Shown here: positions 17,414-27,053 of the stretch, in pieces
Position numbering within the stretch: position 1 is the stretch's first letter
Layout: each line of letters starts with the position of its first letter
DNA from: Candidatus Woesearchaeota archaeon
GTDB lineage: Archaea; Nanobdellota; Nanobdellia; Woesearchaeales; GW2011-AR9
Length of the DNA stretch: 46,277 nt
Reading direction: 5' to 3'
Assembly (NCBI GenBank): GCA_018657845.1
Contig: JABHWJ010000032.1
Location: forward strand, 1 to 46,277
Notes under the pieces: model-generated
Told to the model about the DNA's origin: nothing
The model's input: only the letters and a program-made list of their open reading frames with translations
Databases searched by the model: none
Position numbers and translations under genes: made by a program

Positions 17414-18310
17414 CTACATCTTATCTAATCTTCCAATTCGATCATCAATTGGTGGATGTGTACTAAATATTTTCTTCATAAAAGATCTTTTTGATTTACG
17501 AAACGGAGTAGAAATAAATAAATGTGCAGTGGCTCGATTAGCATGATCAACTAACGGATCTGGGTCTTCCTTAATCTTACGTAAAGCATCAGCCAATCCC
17601 TTAGGATATCTGGTCAACAACGCCCCCGATGCATCAGCTAGATACTCACGCTTACGAGATATTGCTAACCTCATTGCCTCCCCAATAAATGGAGAAAGAA
17701 TCGCCAATACCAAACCTGCCACAATCAACACCCCAGTCAATTGATTATGTTCTCTTCTCCCCCCTCTTCCCCATAAAAAACTCCTTAACAAAAAATCAGA
17801 CAACAATACGGTTAACCCCACCATTACTGCTGCTAACATCATCACCCTGATATCATAATTTTTAATATGGGATAATTCATGAGCTAAAACTCCCTCTAAT
17901 TCCAACCTATTCAGTTTTGCCATCAAACCAGTTGTAACACAAACAACTGAATGTTCTGGATCTCTTCCAGTAGCAAAGGCATTCAAGGCAGAATCTTCAA
18001 TCACATAAACTTTTGGTGGCTTAGCTAGTCCTGCAGCAATTGCTAATCCTTCTACAGTATTAATTAAATATGCATGCTCTGGTTTCTTCGCCTCTTTGGC
18101 CTTAGACATTGTCAAAATAGCTCCAGCCCCTTTGTAATAAGTGATCAAGAAATACACTCCCCCAATTACAAATGCCAATCCCAAACCAAAATAAGGACTT
18201 CCATAAAAGAATCCAATCACTAATCCGATTAGAGTTATAAATATCAAAAACAAGAAAATCAACAAATATGATCTTCTTTTATTAGCTGCAATCTCTTCGT
18301 ACATTCCCAT
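17414..18310 (-). CDS. htpX: HtpX-like M48 metalloprotease
   Basis: VLAHELSHIKNYD; transmembrane segments; REYLADASGA. Confidence 0.9.
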   Translation of the reverse strand: MGMYEEIAANKRRSYLLIFLFLIFITLIGLVIGFFYGSPYFGLGLAFVIGGVYFLITYYKGAGAILTMSKAKEAKKPEHAYLINTVEGLAIAAGLAKPPKVYVIEDSALNAFATGRDPEHSVVCVTTGLMAKLNRLELEGVLAHELSHIKNYDIRVMMLAAVMVGLTVLLSDFLLRSFLWGRGGRREHNQLTGVLIVAGLVLAILSPFIGEAMRLAISRKREYLADASGALLTRYPKGLADALRKIKEDPDPLVDHANRATAHLFISTPFRKSKRSFMKKIFSTHPPIDDRIGRLDKM

Positions 18311-18341
18311 TTTAAAAAAATAATAAAAAAATAAAAGCTAA

Positions 18342-18890
18342 CTAAAAGCTAACTTTGACATTTTCTTTTTCCTTTGCTTCTGCCCCAAAGAATTCTTCAA
18401 TCTTAAATGCGAATAACTTTGCGAACAGGTTCTTAGGAAATACTTGAATCGCTTCATTGTATGCCATTACTGAATCATTATAGAACTGACGAGCATAAGC
18501 AATTTTAGATTCTGTTCCAGATAACTCTTCTTGCAACATCTTAAAATTTTCACTCGCTTTAAGATCAGGATAACTTTCAGCAACCGCAAATATTGACTTC
18601 AATGCTTCTGTGATTTGATTAGATGCCTTAGCCTTCTCTTCTTTAGTCCCAGACATCAAAGATGTTCTTGCTTTAGTCACTTCTTCTAAAACGCCTTTCT
18701 CGTGTGCCATATATCCTTTGACAGTATCTACCAGATTAGGAATTAAATCATATCTTCTCTTCAATTGCACATCAATCTGTGCCCAAGCATTTCTAATCCT
18801 AACTTTTAATTTAATTAAGCTATTGTAGATGTACACAATAAACAACACAACCACAACCGCAATAACAACAAGTATCCATGTAGCAACCAT
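18342..18890 (-). CDS. LemA family protein
   Basis: [28 protein letters not shown]...[20 protein letters not shown]; paired with HtpX. Confidence 0.92.
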   Translation of the reverse strand: MVATWILVVIAVVVVLFIVYIYNSLIKLKVRIRNAWAQIDVQLKRRYDLIPNLVDTVKGYMAHEKGVLEEVTKARTSLMSGTKEEKAKASNQITEALKSIFAVAESYPDLKASENFKMLQEELSGTESKIAYARQFYNDSVMAYNEAIQVFPKNLFAKLFAFKIEEFFGAEAKEKENVKVSF

Positions 18891-19019
18891 TTTCCAACCT
18901 CATTATAGTTTATTAAATTAATTAAACGCCTTTATTTTAAATACTTTATGCTAACTATCTCCAAATAACCCCCACATATAACAAAAACTATATAAACCAA
19001 AAACCTCTTTCTAGAATAT

Positions 19020-19916
19020 ATGGTTTTAGAACATATCTTTCCAGAAAATTGGCTAGAACGAAAAGGAAGATATGCTTTCATCTTAGGAATTATTTATTCT
19101 ATTGTTGGAGTTCTTCTTGCATCTATCATCTTTAGAACTGATCCGGCGTTACCTGCAGTTGCCTTTACTTCTCTTTTACTGTTACCAGAACTTTACAAAA
19201 TCTTTTCTATCGAAGAAAGAAAAGAAAGTATGGAAAAAAGAATTAGTTGGCGAGCCCTTTGGAATGATGATATTGAATTAATAAGAATCTATGTCTTCCT
19301 ATTTCTAGGAATCCTTCTCGTTTATTCTGTTGGATCCATGATCCTTCCAACCTTTCAAACCAACGAACTCTTCCACCAACAAATGGACGTTCGTTTTAAC
19401 GAGGCTGAACTACAATCACTCTCTGGACAAGCCACTTCTTCAAGTGTATTTAGTGGAAATCTTTTCTGGAGCCTCCTTAGCAATAATTTCTTTGTTCTTC
19501 TTGCCTGCTTCATCATGGCTCTCCTCACCGGAGACGGAGCCATATTCTTTATTACTTGGAATGCCTCGGTTTGGGGCACAGTTTTTGGTATAACTGCTAA
19601 AGGCGCAAGTATCTTTGCTGGAAAACATCCTTTCTATTTTTTCGGATTAGTTATGTTAATCGTCTTCCCTCACATGATGATTGAAGCAATCTCTTACTTC
19701 CTTGCCGCAATCTCGGGGTCTATGATTTCTAAAGATGTCATTTTAGAAAAATTTGCTTCAGACCGCTTCTGGGAAGTTTTTGCCTTTAACATCTATTTAT
19801 TATTATTCGCCTTAGGATTTCTTCTTGTGGGAGCAATAGTAGAAACATTTGTTCTTAAGAATGTAGGGCTCTATCAAGAAATTATTAGAATGATGATGTT
19901 AGGGTTAGGGCTATAA
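19020..19916 (+). CDS. SpoIIM-like/DUF95 membrane protein
   Basis: SLLSNNFFVLLACFIMALLTGDGAIFFITWNASVWG with several TM segments. Confidence 0.65.
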   Translation: MVLEHIFPENWLERKGRYAFILGIIYSIVGVLLASIIFRTDPALPAVAFTSLLLLPELYKIFSIEERKESMEKRISWRALWNDDIELIRIYVFLFLGILLVYSVGSMILPTFQTNELFHQQMDVRFNEAELQSLSGQATSSSVFSGNLFWSLLSNNFFVLLACFIMALLTGDGAIFFITWNASVWGTVFGITAKGASIFAGKHPFYFFGLVMLIVFPHMMIEAISYFLAAISGSMISKDVILEKFASDRFWEVFAFNIYLLLFALGFLLVGAIVETFVLKNVGLYQEIIRMMMLGLGL

Positions 19917-19929
19917 TTAAAACAATTAA

Positions 19930-20745
19930 TTAATTCTCATGAGGTTTACAGGCCTCATAAAAATCGCATTGCCCGGTACGCCATTTACACAAAGGAGTTA
20001 TGGTTTTAGGATAATCTCCTTTAGCTTCAGTTAAAGAAGTATGGCCATGAATCAATTCAATCTCTCGCTTAGCTAACTCCACTAACTCTTCATCCACATC
20101 CATCATTTTCAATTTGTGCCGTAAAAAGAAAATCCCCACCTTGGAAGGCAACTTCCCATGTTTCTCAAAATAAAGCAAAGAATAAATTCCTAATTGTAAT
20201 TTGATACTAGCTTTCATACTAAAACTAGCATTTGTTTTATAATCAATTATTTGAACCTCTTCCTCTAAATGTTGAATTGCATCAATAAATCCTCTTACTG
20301 AATAATTATCTGATCTATATTCTTGCTCTCTTACTGGAGTCAATTTTTGGAATGCTTCTACTAAAGAAATTTTATCATCATCCATTTTCTCTTTAATATC
20401 TGTTAAGAAATGATTAACCCAATTCATCACCATCAACAATGTCTCTTCAAAATAAAACATTTCTTGATCTTTATTCAAACCCAACCCTTCTAATTTAGGA
20501 CCATACTTCTTCCAATTAAACACCAATAATCTCTGAATCGCTTCTTTAAACTTAAGTTCATATTCTTCCCCAAAACTAGCAACCTCAATATCATAAAAAT
20601 CTTCTAATACTGAGTGGGCAATATTTCCTCTCACTTGGTGAATGTTGGATACAGAAGGTAACTTTTCAATATAATTATAATAATATTTTCTTTTACATTG
20701 CTTAAATGTATTAATTGATGAAGGAGATTCCACCCGTTTTGCCAT
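19930..20745 (-). CDS. PD-(D/E)XK nuclease, Cas4/RecB-like with probable Fe-S cluster
   Basis: VRGFIDAI...VQIIDYKT...LQLGIYSLLY; one N-terminal Cys (FKQCKRKYYY) plus C-terminal CKWRTGQCDFYEAC. Confidence 0.85.
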   Translation of the reverse strand: MAKRVESPSSINTFKQCKRKYYYNYIEKLPSVSNIHQVRGNIAHSVLEDFYDIEVASFGEEYELKFKEAIQRLLVFNWKKYGPKLEGLGLNKDQEMFYFEETLLMVMNWVNHFLTDIKEKMDDDKISLVEAFQKLTPVREQEYRSDNYSVRGFIDAIQHLEEEVQIIDYKTNASFSMKASIKLQLGIYSLLYFEKHGKLPSKVGIFFLRHKLKMMDVDEELVELAKREIELIHGHTSLTEAKGDYPKTITPLCKWRTGQCDFYEACKPHEN

Positions 20746-20767
20746 GCAATTATTTCTAAACTCCTTC

Positions 20768-20805
20768 TTTATATGTCTTTCCCATGGTTGTCTAGTTGTC
20801 TAGTT
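20768..20805 (-). promoter_or_regulatory. Promoter with tandem AACTAGACAACTAGACAAC motif and TATA box upstream of Cas4-like nuclease
   Basis: Minus strand: AACTAGACAACTAGACAAC-N11-CATATAAAG; ATG ~25 nt after TATA. Confidence 0.65.
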
Positions 20806-20811
20806 GATTAT

Positions 20812-21162
20812 TTACCGAATAAAACCTTGTCCATCAAAAGGAACCAGAATCTTCTTCGTGTGTAAATAATGAGAAACTCCAAACGCTATTGCAAAGAATA
20901 TTACCACAACCCATCTACTCACCCAGAATCCGCCCAACAAATAACCAAACAGAAAACCCAAGATCATCAAAAAGAATGGAAAGATCGGCTCTTTAAACCT
21001 TTTCAAGTAAAATATCCTTCCAGACAATAACCCAGCTAAAATCACAGTTAGATAACTCAATGTAGCACTAAACAAAAGTATTGACAACAGAAATCCAACT
21101 AATAATAAAACAACTGTTGAAGTTTCCGCCCAAGTTTCATTAAATCTTTTTGCTAGGTTCAT
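20812..21162 (-). CDS. Small membrane protein
   Basis: Hydrophobic ORF, four predicted TM segments. Confidence 0.6.
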   Translation of the reverse strand: MNLAKRFNETWAETSTVVLLLVGFLLSILLFSATLSYLTVILAGLLSGRIFYLKRFKEPIFPFFLMILGFLFGYLLGGFWVSRWVVVIFFAIAFGVSHYLHTKKILVPFDGQGFIR

Positions 21163-21170
21163 TTTAATCC

Positions 21171-21908
21171 TTATTTGTTTGAAGTTATTAAATATATCAC
21201 TAAAGATATTATTATTGTCAAGATAATTGCCATAATCAACCCAATCTTACCAAACACCATTAACAATAAGATTACTAACAATACTAACAATGCCACACCT
21301 ACATATTGTCCCTTCATCCCATAAAACAAGTAAATCCCGTCCAATTGCGGAAGAGGAATTAAAGAACAAACTGCAAACACTAAACACATTACTAAACCTT
21401 TTTCGAAAAACACTGAAGCCGGAAAAATATAATTCCCTAATCTAAACAAAATTGCTGCAATCAGATTTCCTAATATTCCCCACAAGGCCGCCAATCCCAT
21501 ATCTCCATAATTAAACCCATATCTAAATTCTCCCAATCTTTGCCTTACCATAAAAGAAGCCCAAATTCCTCCGGGAATGATTATAGTTAACCATCCTTTT
21601 GTTAAGAAGGCCAATACTAAAGCAATTGCTATTCCCAGCCACCAGGTTCTGAATTCAATTTTATATCCTTGTGTCAAAGCAAACCACTTTTGAGGTAAGA
21701 TATGAGCAAAAAATACAACTACGGCTGCCAAAATAATTAGAATTAAATTCTTCAAACCTATCGCCAAATTAAAAGAATCTCCCCCCCATGACCTAAAAGA
21801 AAATATAAAACCAGTTACAAGTATCGCCACAACTAAACCAGACATCTCTTGTTTAGTTAAAGGCAAATGTTCCTTCAATCTTGCCTTAGTTTCCTTCCAT
21901 TCTACCAT
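21171..21908 (-). CDS. Site-2 protease (M50)-like membrane protein, catalytic motif degenerate
   Basis: FFAHILPQKWFALTQGYKIEFRTW in place of HExxH; LIPLPQLDG in place of NPxPPLDG. Confidence 0.65.
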   Translation of the reverse strand: MVEWKETKARLKEHLPLTKQEMSGLVVAILVTGFIFSFRSWGGDSFNLAIGLKNLILIILAAVVVFFAHILPQKWFALTQGYKIEFRTWWLGIAIALVLAFLTKGWLTIIIPGGIWASFMVRQRLGEFRYGFNYGDMGLAALWGILGNLIAAILFRLGNYIFPASVFFEKGLVMCLVFAVCSLIPLPQLDGIYLFYGMKGQYVGVALLVLLVILLLMVFGKIGLIMAIILTIIISLVIYLITSNK

Positions 21909-21959
21909 TAACTCTAAGAAAATTTTTACCTATTTAAAATATTCTATTAAAAACAACTC

Positions 21960-23033
21960 TCACTTCCTCTCCAATAACCAAAATTTGAGCTCTCCTCCGC
22001 CCCGAACTATCTCTTGTTCTTTGATCAACTTAAATTTAGAAGAAATCGTAACCTCCCAACCCTTACGACCAATTAACATTAACGTCCCTTTTTTCTTTAA
22101 CACATAACCAGTTTGATAATAAATCTCATTTAATTTTTCTTCATCTTTCTTGGTTATCTGAAGAATAACTCGATCAAAAAAGTCTTCTTTAAATTTAACA
22201 TCTGATTCATCTAAACTCATTTTACTTAATTCTAGCACATCTCCTACTTTTGCAATTTGAGAATTTTTCTTAGCAGCTTGCCAATTCATTCTACTCTCCT
22301 CAAATCCATATATCTTCCCCCCTTCTTCGCCCTTTTTTCCCAAGTCTTTCTTAGAAAAATCTAACTTTTTAAATAAAGGAATCTTTCCCATAGCTTTAGT
22401 TTCATTAACCTTTCTTCCTGAAATAAACAATGCCGCTTCAATAGCCAAAGTCCCATCTTTAAGAAATCCGGCCAACAAGTTCTCACCAGAAACAAAACCA
22501 CTTTCTCTTAAAAAATAATAAGCCAAATCTCCCTTCATTGACGCTGAATTAGTAAAAACCCGATAATCGCGAGAACTTAAATCTCTTCCACAAACATCTA
22601 TTCCCAAAAAATATTCCTCTCCATTAAAAAATACAACTAAAAGAAAATCTGGTTTCTTTAAATCAATTCCCAGCTCTAATTTTTCTTCAACAGAAGAAAA
22701 AACTTTCCCCGCCACTGATTTAGCTATATTCAAACGTTCATCATTTCCTTTAACCCCTTCCACTTCTACCTTAATCTTCGCTTTTGGAAAAAAATAATCA
22801 TCCCAATTAATCTCAGAAAAATCTAAATCTTCTAAATCTTTAACCTTATCTAATCCAATTAACAACCTTCTAAAAGATTGTCCATGTAAAACTAATTCTA
22901 AAATTTTCTCTTTCTCTTTAATTTCAACTTCAATCACAGAATCAAATTTCTTAACTTTCTTACCAACTATTTCCTTAACTTCTTCTTGACAAACTTTTTC
23001 TCTTCCTTTCTCTATTAGAACTAAACAGTTCAT
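21960..23033 (-). CDS. THUMP/Trm11-like RNA methyltransferase homologue, divergent
   Basis: N-terminal THUMP-like region; [18 protein letters not shown] resembles DPFCGSGTIxIEAAL but lacks key residues; no (D/N)PPY. Confidence 0.55.
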   Translation of the reverse strand: MNCLVLIEKGREKVCQEEVKEIVGKKVKKFDSVIEVEIKEKEKILELVLHGQSFRRLLIGLDKVKDLEDLDFSEINWDDYFFPKAKIKVEVEGVKGNDERLNIAKSVAGKVFSSVEEKLELGIDLKKPDFLLVVFFNGEEYFLGIDVCGRDLSSRDYRVFTNSASMKGDLAYYFLRESGFVSGENLLAGFLKDGTLAIEAALFISGRKVNETKAMGKIPLFKKLDFSKKDLGKKGEEGGKIYGFEESRMNWQAAKKNSQIAKVGDVLELSKMSLDESDVKFKEDFFDRVILQITKKDEEKLNEIYYQTGYVLKKKGTLMLIGRKGWEVTISSKFKLIKEQEIVRGGGELKFWLLERK

Positions 23034-25618
23034 TCTTCACTTCCTTCTTCACTTCCTTCTTCACTTCCTTCTCCAATTGATTCACTTGATTCACTTGCTT
23101 CTTCACTTGCTCCTTCACTTCCTTTTTCAATCCCATCATTCCCTTCTTCATTTACTTCATCTTCCACCATGATCTTTGCTACTGCCGCCACTTCATCACC
23201 TTCGCCCAACCTCATTACTCTTACTCCTTGTGTGGCTCGGCCAATTTTAGAAATGTCTGCACATTTAATCCGTATTGCCACTCCGAATCTAGAAACCAAC
23301 ATTAACTCTTCTTCGCCATCTACTATTTTAACAGCAACTGCATTTCCATTCTTCTCTGTGACTTTAATATTAGTAACTCCTTTTCCTCCCCTTCCAATTA
23401 AACGATATTCTTCCACAGGAGTCCTCTTACCATAACCTTTTTCACAAATAGTCAAAATATTCTTGCCTTCTTCAGAAACAATCATCCCTATTAATTCGTC
23501 CTCTTTAGAAATTCTCATTCCCCTTACTCCTCTCGCCGTTCTTCCCATCGGCCGTACATCTCCTTCTTTAAATCTAACTGCCATTCCTTTTTTACTTGCC
23601 AAAATTATCTGTTCAGAACCTTTGGTTAACTTGACACTCACTAACTTATCTCCTTCATCTAAAGTTAATGCCCTTATTCCTCCTTTCCTCGGTCGAGAGA
23701 AATCCATCAAATCAGTTTTCTTAACCACTCCTCTTGAAGTAGCCATAAATAAATATCCTTCTTTAAAGTCTCTTACTGGAATAATTGCTGAAATCTTTTC
23801 TTCACTTCTTAATCCAAGTAAATTAGAAATATGTTTTCCTTTAGCTTGTCTACTTCCTTCTGGAAGATTATAAACTTTTAACCAATGTAATTGACCTTGA
23901 TCAGTAAAAAATAACAAGTGAGAATGTGTGGAACAAACAAAAATGTGTTCTACAAAATCTTCTTCCTTCATCCCAGTGGCCTTGATCCCTTTTCCTCCCC
24001 TTCTCTGAATCTTATAAGCACTTAAAGGAATTCGTTTAACATATCCTGAATGTGTTCTCGTTACAACTACAGTTTCCTCTTCGATTAACTCTTCTAAATC
24101 TACTTCTCCTTCTTCTTCACTTTCTACAATTACAGATCTTCTTTCATCACCATATTGTTCTTTGATTCCTTCTAATTCTTCTTTAATCATGCCTAAAACT
24201 TTTTCTTCAGATGCAAGAATTTCCTGATACTCTCCAATTTTAAAATTAAGTTCCTTCTCTTCTTCTCTTATTTTTTCTTGTTCTAAAGAAGATAATTTTT
24301 GTAAACGCATTTCCAAAATTGCTTTAGCTTGAACTTCACTCAATTGATAACTACTTATCAAAAATTCTTTAGCTTCAGCTAAATTCTTACTTTTCTTAAT
24401 TCCTGCTACAACTTCATCAATATTATCTAACGCTACAATCAACCCCATTAAGAGATGGACTCTTTTTTCAGCTTGATCCAAATCATATTTTGTTCTCTTA
24501 GTAATAACATCTTTCCGATGCAAAACATGATGGTTAAGTATTTCTTTCAAACCTAATATTTTTGGTTGTTTATTATCTAAAGCTAACAAATTTATTCCAA
24601 AAGAAACTTTCATCCTACTAAATTTATATAATTGATTTAAAATCACTTGGGGATCAACATCTTTCTTTAAATCCACCACTACCCTAATCCCTTCTCTATC
24701 TGATTCATCATTAATATTACGTATCCCTATAATCCGTTTATCTCTTACCAATCCCGCAATTTGTTCTATCAACTCTGCCTTGTTAACCATATATGGAATC
24801 TCTTTAACGATGATTTTCCCTGGTTCCATCACTACAACAGATTTTATCACTACCTTACCCTTTCCTTTAGCGTAAGCATGCCAAAGCGCTGACCCACATA
24901 ATACTTCTCCGCCAGTTGGAAAATCTGGCCCTGGAATTATTTGCATCAATTCTTCGACGTTTATTTCTGGATCATTAATCAGAGCAATCACTCCATCACA
25001 AACTTCTTTAATGTTGTGTGGTGGAATAGATGTGGCCATTCCTACCGCAATCCCAGTAGAACCATTAACTAATAAATTAGGCAATTTATTTGGTAATACT
25101 TCTGGTTCCTTCAAACTTCCATCAAAATTATCTTTAAAATTAACTGTATCCTTTTCAATATCTCTTAACATCTCTTCAGCAAGTTTATTCAACTTAGCTT
25201 CAGTATATCTCATCGCTGCTGCCCTATCACCATCAACACTTCCAAAGTTTCCTTGTCCTTTAATCAATGGATATCTCAAGGAAAAATCTTGAGCCATTCT
25301 TACTAAAGAATCATAAACAGCAGAATCACCATGGGGATGATACTTACCCAAAACTTCCCCTACAATTCTTGCACATTTTTTAAAGGGCTTATTATGCAGC
25401 ATTCCTAAGTCGTACATGGCATAAAGAATTCTCCTATGAACTGGCTTCAACCCATCACGAACATCTGGAAGAGCACGACCTACAATCACAGACATGGCAT
25501 AATTTACATACGCCTCTTTCATCTCCTCTTCAATAACCCGAGGAATAATCTTATCACTAGAAGATTCCTGATCTTTCTGGCCTTCTTCTGGGCCATTATT
25601 TGCTGTGTTTGGGTCCAT
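23030..25618 (-). CDS. gyrA: DNA gyrase subunit A
   Basis: [39 protein letters not shown]-terminal beta-pinwheel repeats. Confidence 0.95.
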   Translation of the reverse strand: MDPNTANNGPEEGQKDQESSSDKIIPRVIEEEMKEAYVNYAMSVIVGRALPDVRDGLKPVHRRILYAMYDLGMLHNKPFKKCARIVGEVLGKYHPHGDSAVYDSLVRMAQDFSLRYPLIKGQGNFGSVDGDRAAAMRYTEAKLNKLAEEMLRDIEKDTVNFKDNFDGSLKEPEVLPNKLPNLLVNGSTGIAVGMATSIPPHNIKEVCDGVIALINDPEINVEELMQIIPGPDFPTGGEVLCGSALWHAYAKGKGKVVIKSVVVMEPGKIIVKEIPYMVNKAELIEQIAGLVRDKRIIGIRNINDESDREGIRVVVDLKKDVDPQVILNQLYKFSRMKVSFGINLLALDNKQPKILGLKEILNHHVLHRKDVITKRTKYDLDQAEKRVHLLMGLIVALDNIDEVVAGIKKSKNLAEAKEFLISSYQLSEVQAKAILEMRLQKLSSLEQEKIREEEKELNFKIGEYQEILASEEKVLGMIKEELEGIKEQYGDERRSVIVESEEEGEVDLEELIEEETVVVTRTHSGYVKRIPLSAYKIQRRGGKGIKATGMKEEDFVEHIFVCSTHSHLLFFTDQGQLHWLKVYNLPEGSRQAKGKHISNLLGLRSEEKISAIIPVRDFKEGYLFMATSRGVVKKTDLMDFSRPRKGGIRALTLDEGDKLVSVKLTKGSEQIILASKKGMAVRFKEGDVRPMGRTARGVRGMRISKEDELIGMIVSEEGKNILTICEKGYGKRTPVEEYRLIGRGGKGVTNIKVTEKNGNAVAVKIVDGEEELMLVSRFGVAIRIKCADISKIGRATQGVRVMRLGEGDEVAAVAKIMVEDEVNEEGNDGIEKGSEGASEEASESSESIGEGSEEGSEEGSEE

Positions 25619-25712
25619 TTTTTAGATAAATTTTAGTAATTTCAAATTCGAGCTTTATCGACGATAAACTATAAGAAATTAGAGGTCTTGGGGCTTTATA
25701 AAGATTGTGGTT

Positions 25713-26372
25713 TTATTTATTCAAATCTGAAGAAGATTTAACTCCTTTCATTGCTTCTTTTATTTCATCCTGGGTTGCTTCTTCCTTCTTCCGAATTTCT
25801 ATCAATTCTTCTACTTCTTCGGCTTCTTTTTCAACTTCTTCAGCCTCTTTCAACACTTCAGCAGGGACATTTTTCAAAAAAGCTTGTTTGGCTTCTTCCG
25901 AAGGCAAATCAAAATACTCAAAAAACTTACCAGTCAATTTTAGCTTATATGTTCGCCCAAATCTTTCCTTACCTACCAGGCCCATTTCCATCAATTGTTT
26001 GATGTGTTCATAAGCTTTATTATGTCTTAATTTAATGATGTCAGATTGAACCACTGGATACTTCCAAGCGATTACTGCTAGTGTTTCTATTAAACTCTTA
26101 TCCATATCCAATTCAGTAACAATATTATCTACTAAGGGCAAAAATTCGTCCCTAACTGTTAATTTCCACCGATCTTCTCTTTGAATAACTCTCAAAGAAT
26201 GATCTCTTTGACCATAATCTTCCTTTAACTCTTTCATACATTCTTCTACCTCTTTAGCATCCAAAGAACATAAGCTACTCAATCTTTCAATAGAAATTTC
26301 TTTACCTACGGCAAACAGGACTGCTTCCACCTTTTTTTTATTACTCTCCCTTCCATCCATCTCTTCGCTCAT
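25713..26372 (-). CDS. scpB: Segregation and condensation protein B
   Basis: VEAVLFAVGKEISIERL...IETLAVIAWKYPVVQSDIIKLR. Confidence 0.9.
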   Translation of the reverse strand: MSEEMDGRESNKKKVEAVLFAVGKEISIERLSSLCSLDAKEVEECMKELKEDYGQRDHSLRVIQREDRWKLTVRDEFLPLVDNIVTELDMDKSLIETLAVIAWKYPVVQSDIIKLRHNKAYEHIKQLMEMGLVGKERFGRTYKLKLTGKFFEYFDLPSEEAKQAFLKNVPAEVLKEAEEVEKEAEEVEELIEIRKKEEATQDEIKEAMKGVKSSSDLNK

Positions 26373-26446
26373 TATAATAAAAGAATGAAAAGCGATATTT
26401 TTAAGTCTTTCTCTTTCGGTCCCAATTTACCTAAAAACCGCTCACT

Positions 26447-27040
26447 TTACTTATCAAATTTTTCCTTTACTAAAGAATAAACACCATCTTTCATCTTCAC
26501 TGTCCCTTTATCCAAAAGGCTATCTAAAAAGTCTTCTACTTTCGCTTTGTCTACTCCAGTGTATTTACTCATTTCTTCAGAAGTCATTTCTTTTTTACCC
26601 AACAAAATCACCAAATAATTGCTTAATAATCTAGACATATTTTTCTTCAAAGAATCATTCTCAAATTTAACCTGTTTAGCAACCATATCTACATTATGTA
26701 ATTTGGCTTGCAAATCATTAATATATGCTGTAAAATCTTCACTAGTAACTACTAAACTCTCGGGTTCTAATATCTCAATCACTGAAGGCATATAATTAAA
26801 GCAAAAGTTCGTTAAATCAGTCAACTCTTTCATTTCAAACTCTAATTCTGTAAATGTAGCCCACATCTCACTTTCTTGTTTTTTGGCCTCGGCAAAATCT
26901 TTTCTTAATACATTATAAGTTTCATCTTTGATTATTTTTTCTACATATCCTTGCATAACTGATTCCACATGTTCTCTAGGTTTACCCAATACTTCAATAA
27001 CTGCCCTACATAAAATCTTTTTTTCCATATCTTTCTCCAA
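26447..27040 (-). CDS. Conserved hypothetical protein with C-terminal winged-helix-like region
   Basis: Complete ORF in the LTD-scpB-gyrA gene string; KKEMTSEEMSKYTGVDKAKVEDFLDSLLDKG. Confidence 0.6.
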   Translation of the reverse strand: MEKDMEKKILCRAVIEVLGKPREHVESVMQGYVEKIIKDETYNVLRKDFAEAKKQESEMWATFTELEFEMKELTDLTNFCFNYMPSVIEILEPESLVVTSEDFTAYINDLQAKLHNVDMVAKQVKFENDSLKKNMSRLLSNYLVILLGKKEMTSEEMSKYTGVDKAKVEDFLDSLLDKGTVKMKDGVYSLVKEKFDK

Positions 27041-27053
27041 ATAACTTTCGTTT

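Noticed and set aside
19930-20745. Cas4-like nuclease considered as evidence of a CRISPR-Cas locus
   Set aside because: No cas1/cas2 neighbours and no repeat array in the window.
23169-25292. Plus-strand ORFs opposite gyrA
   Set aside because: Shadow ORFs; gyrA is unambiguous on the minus strand.
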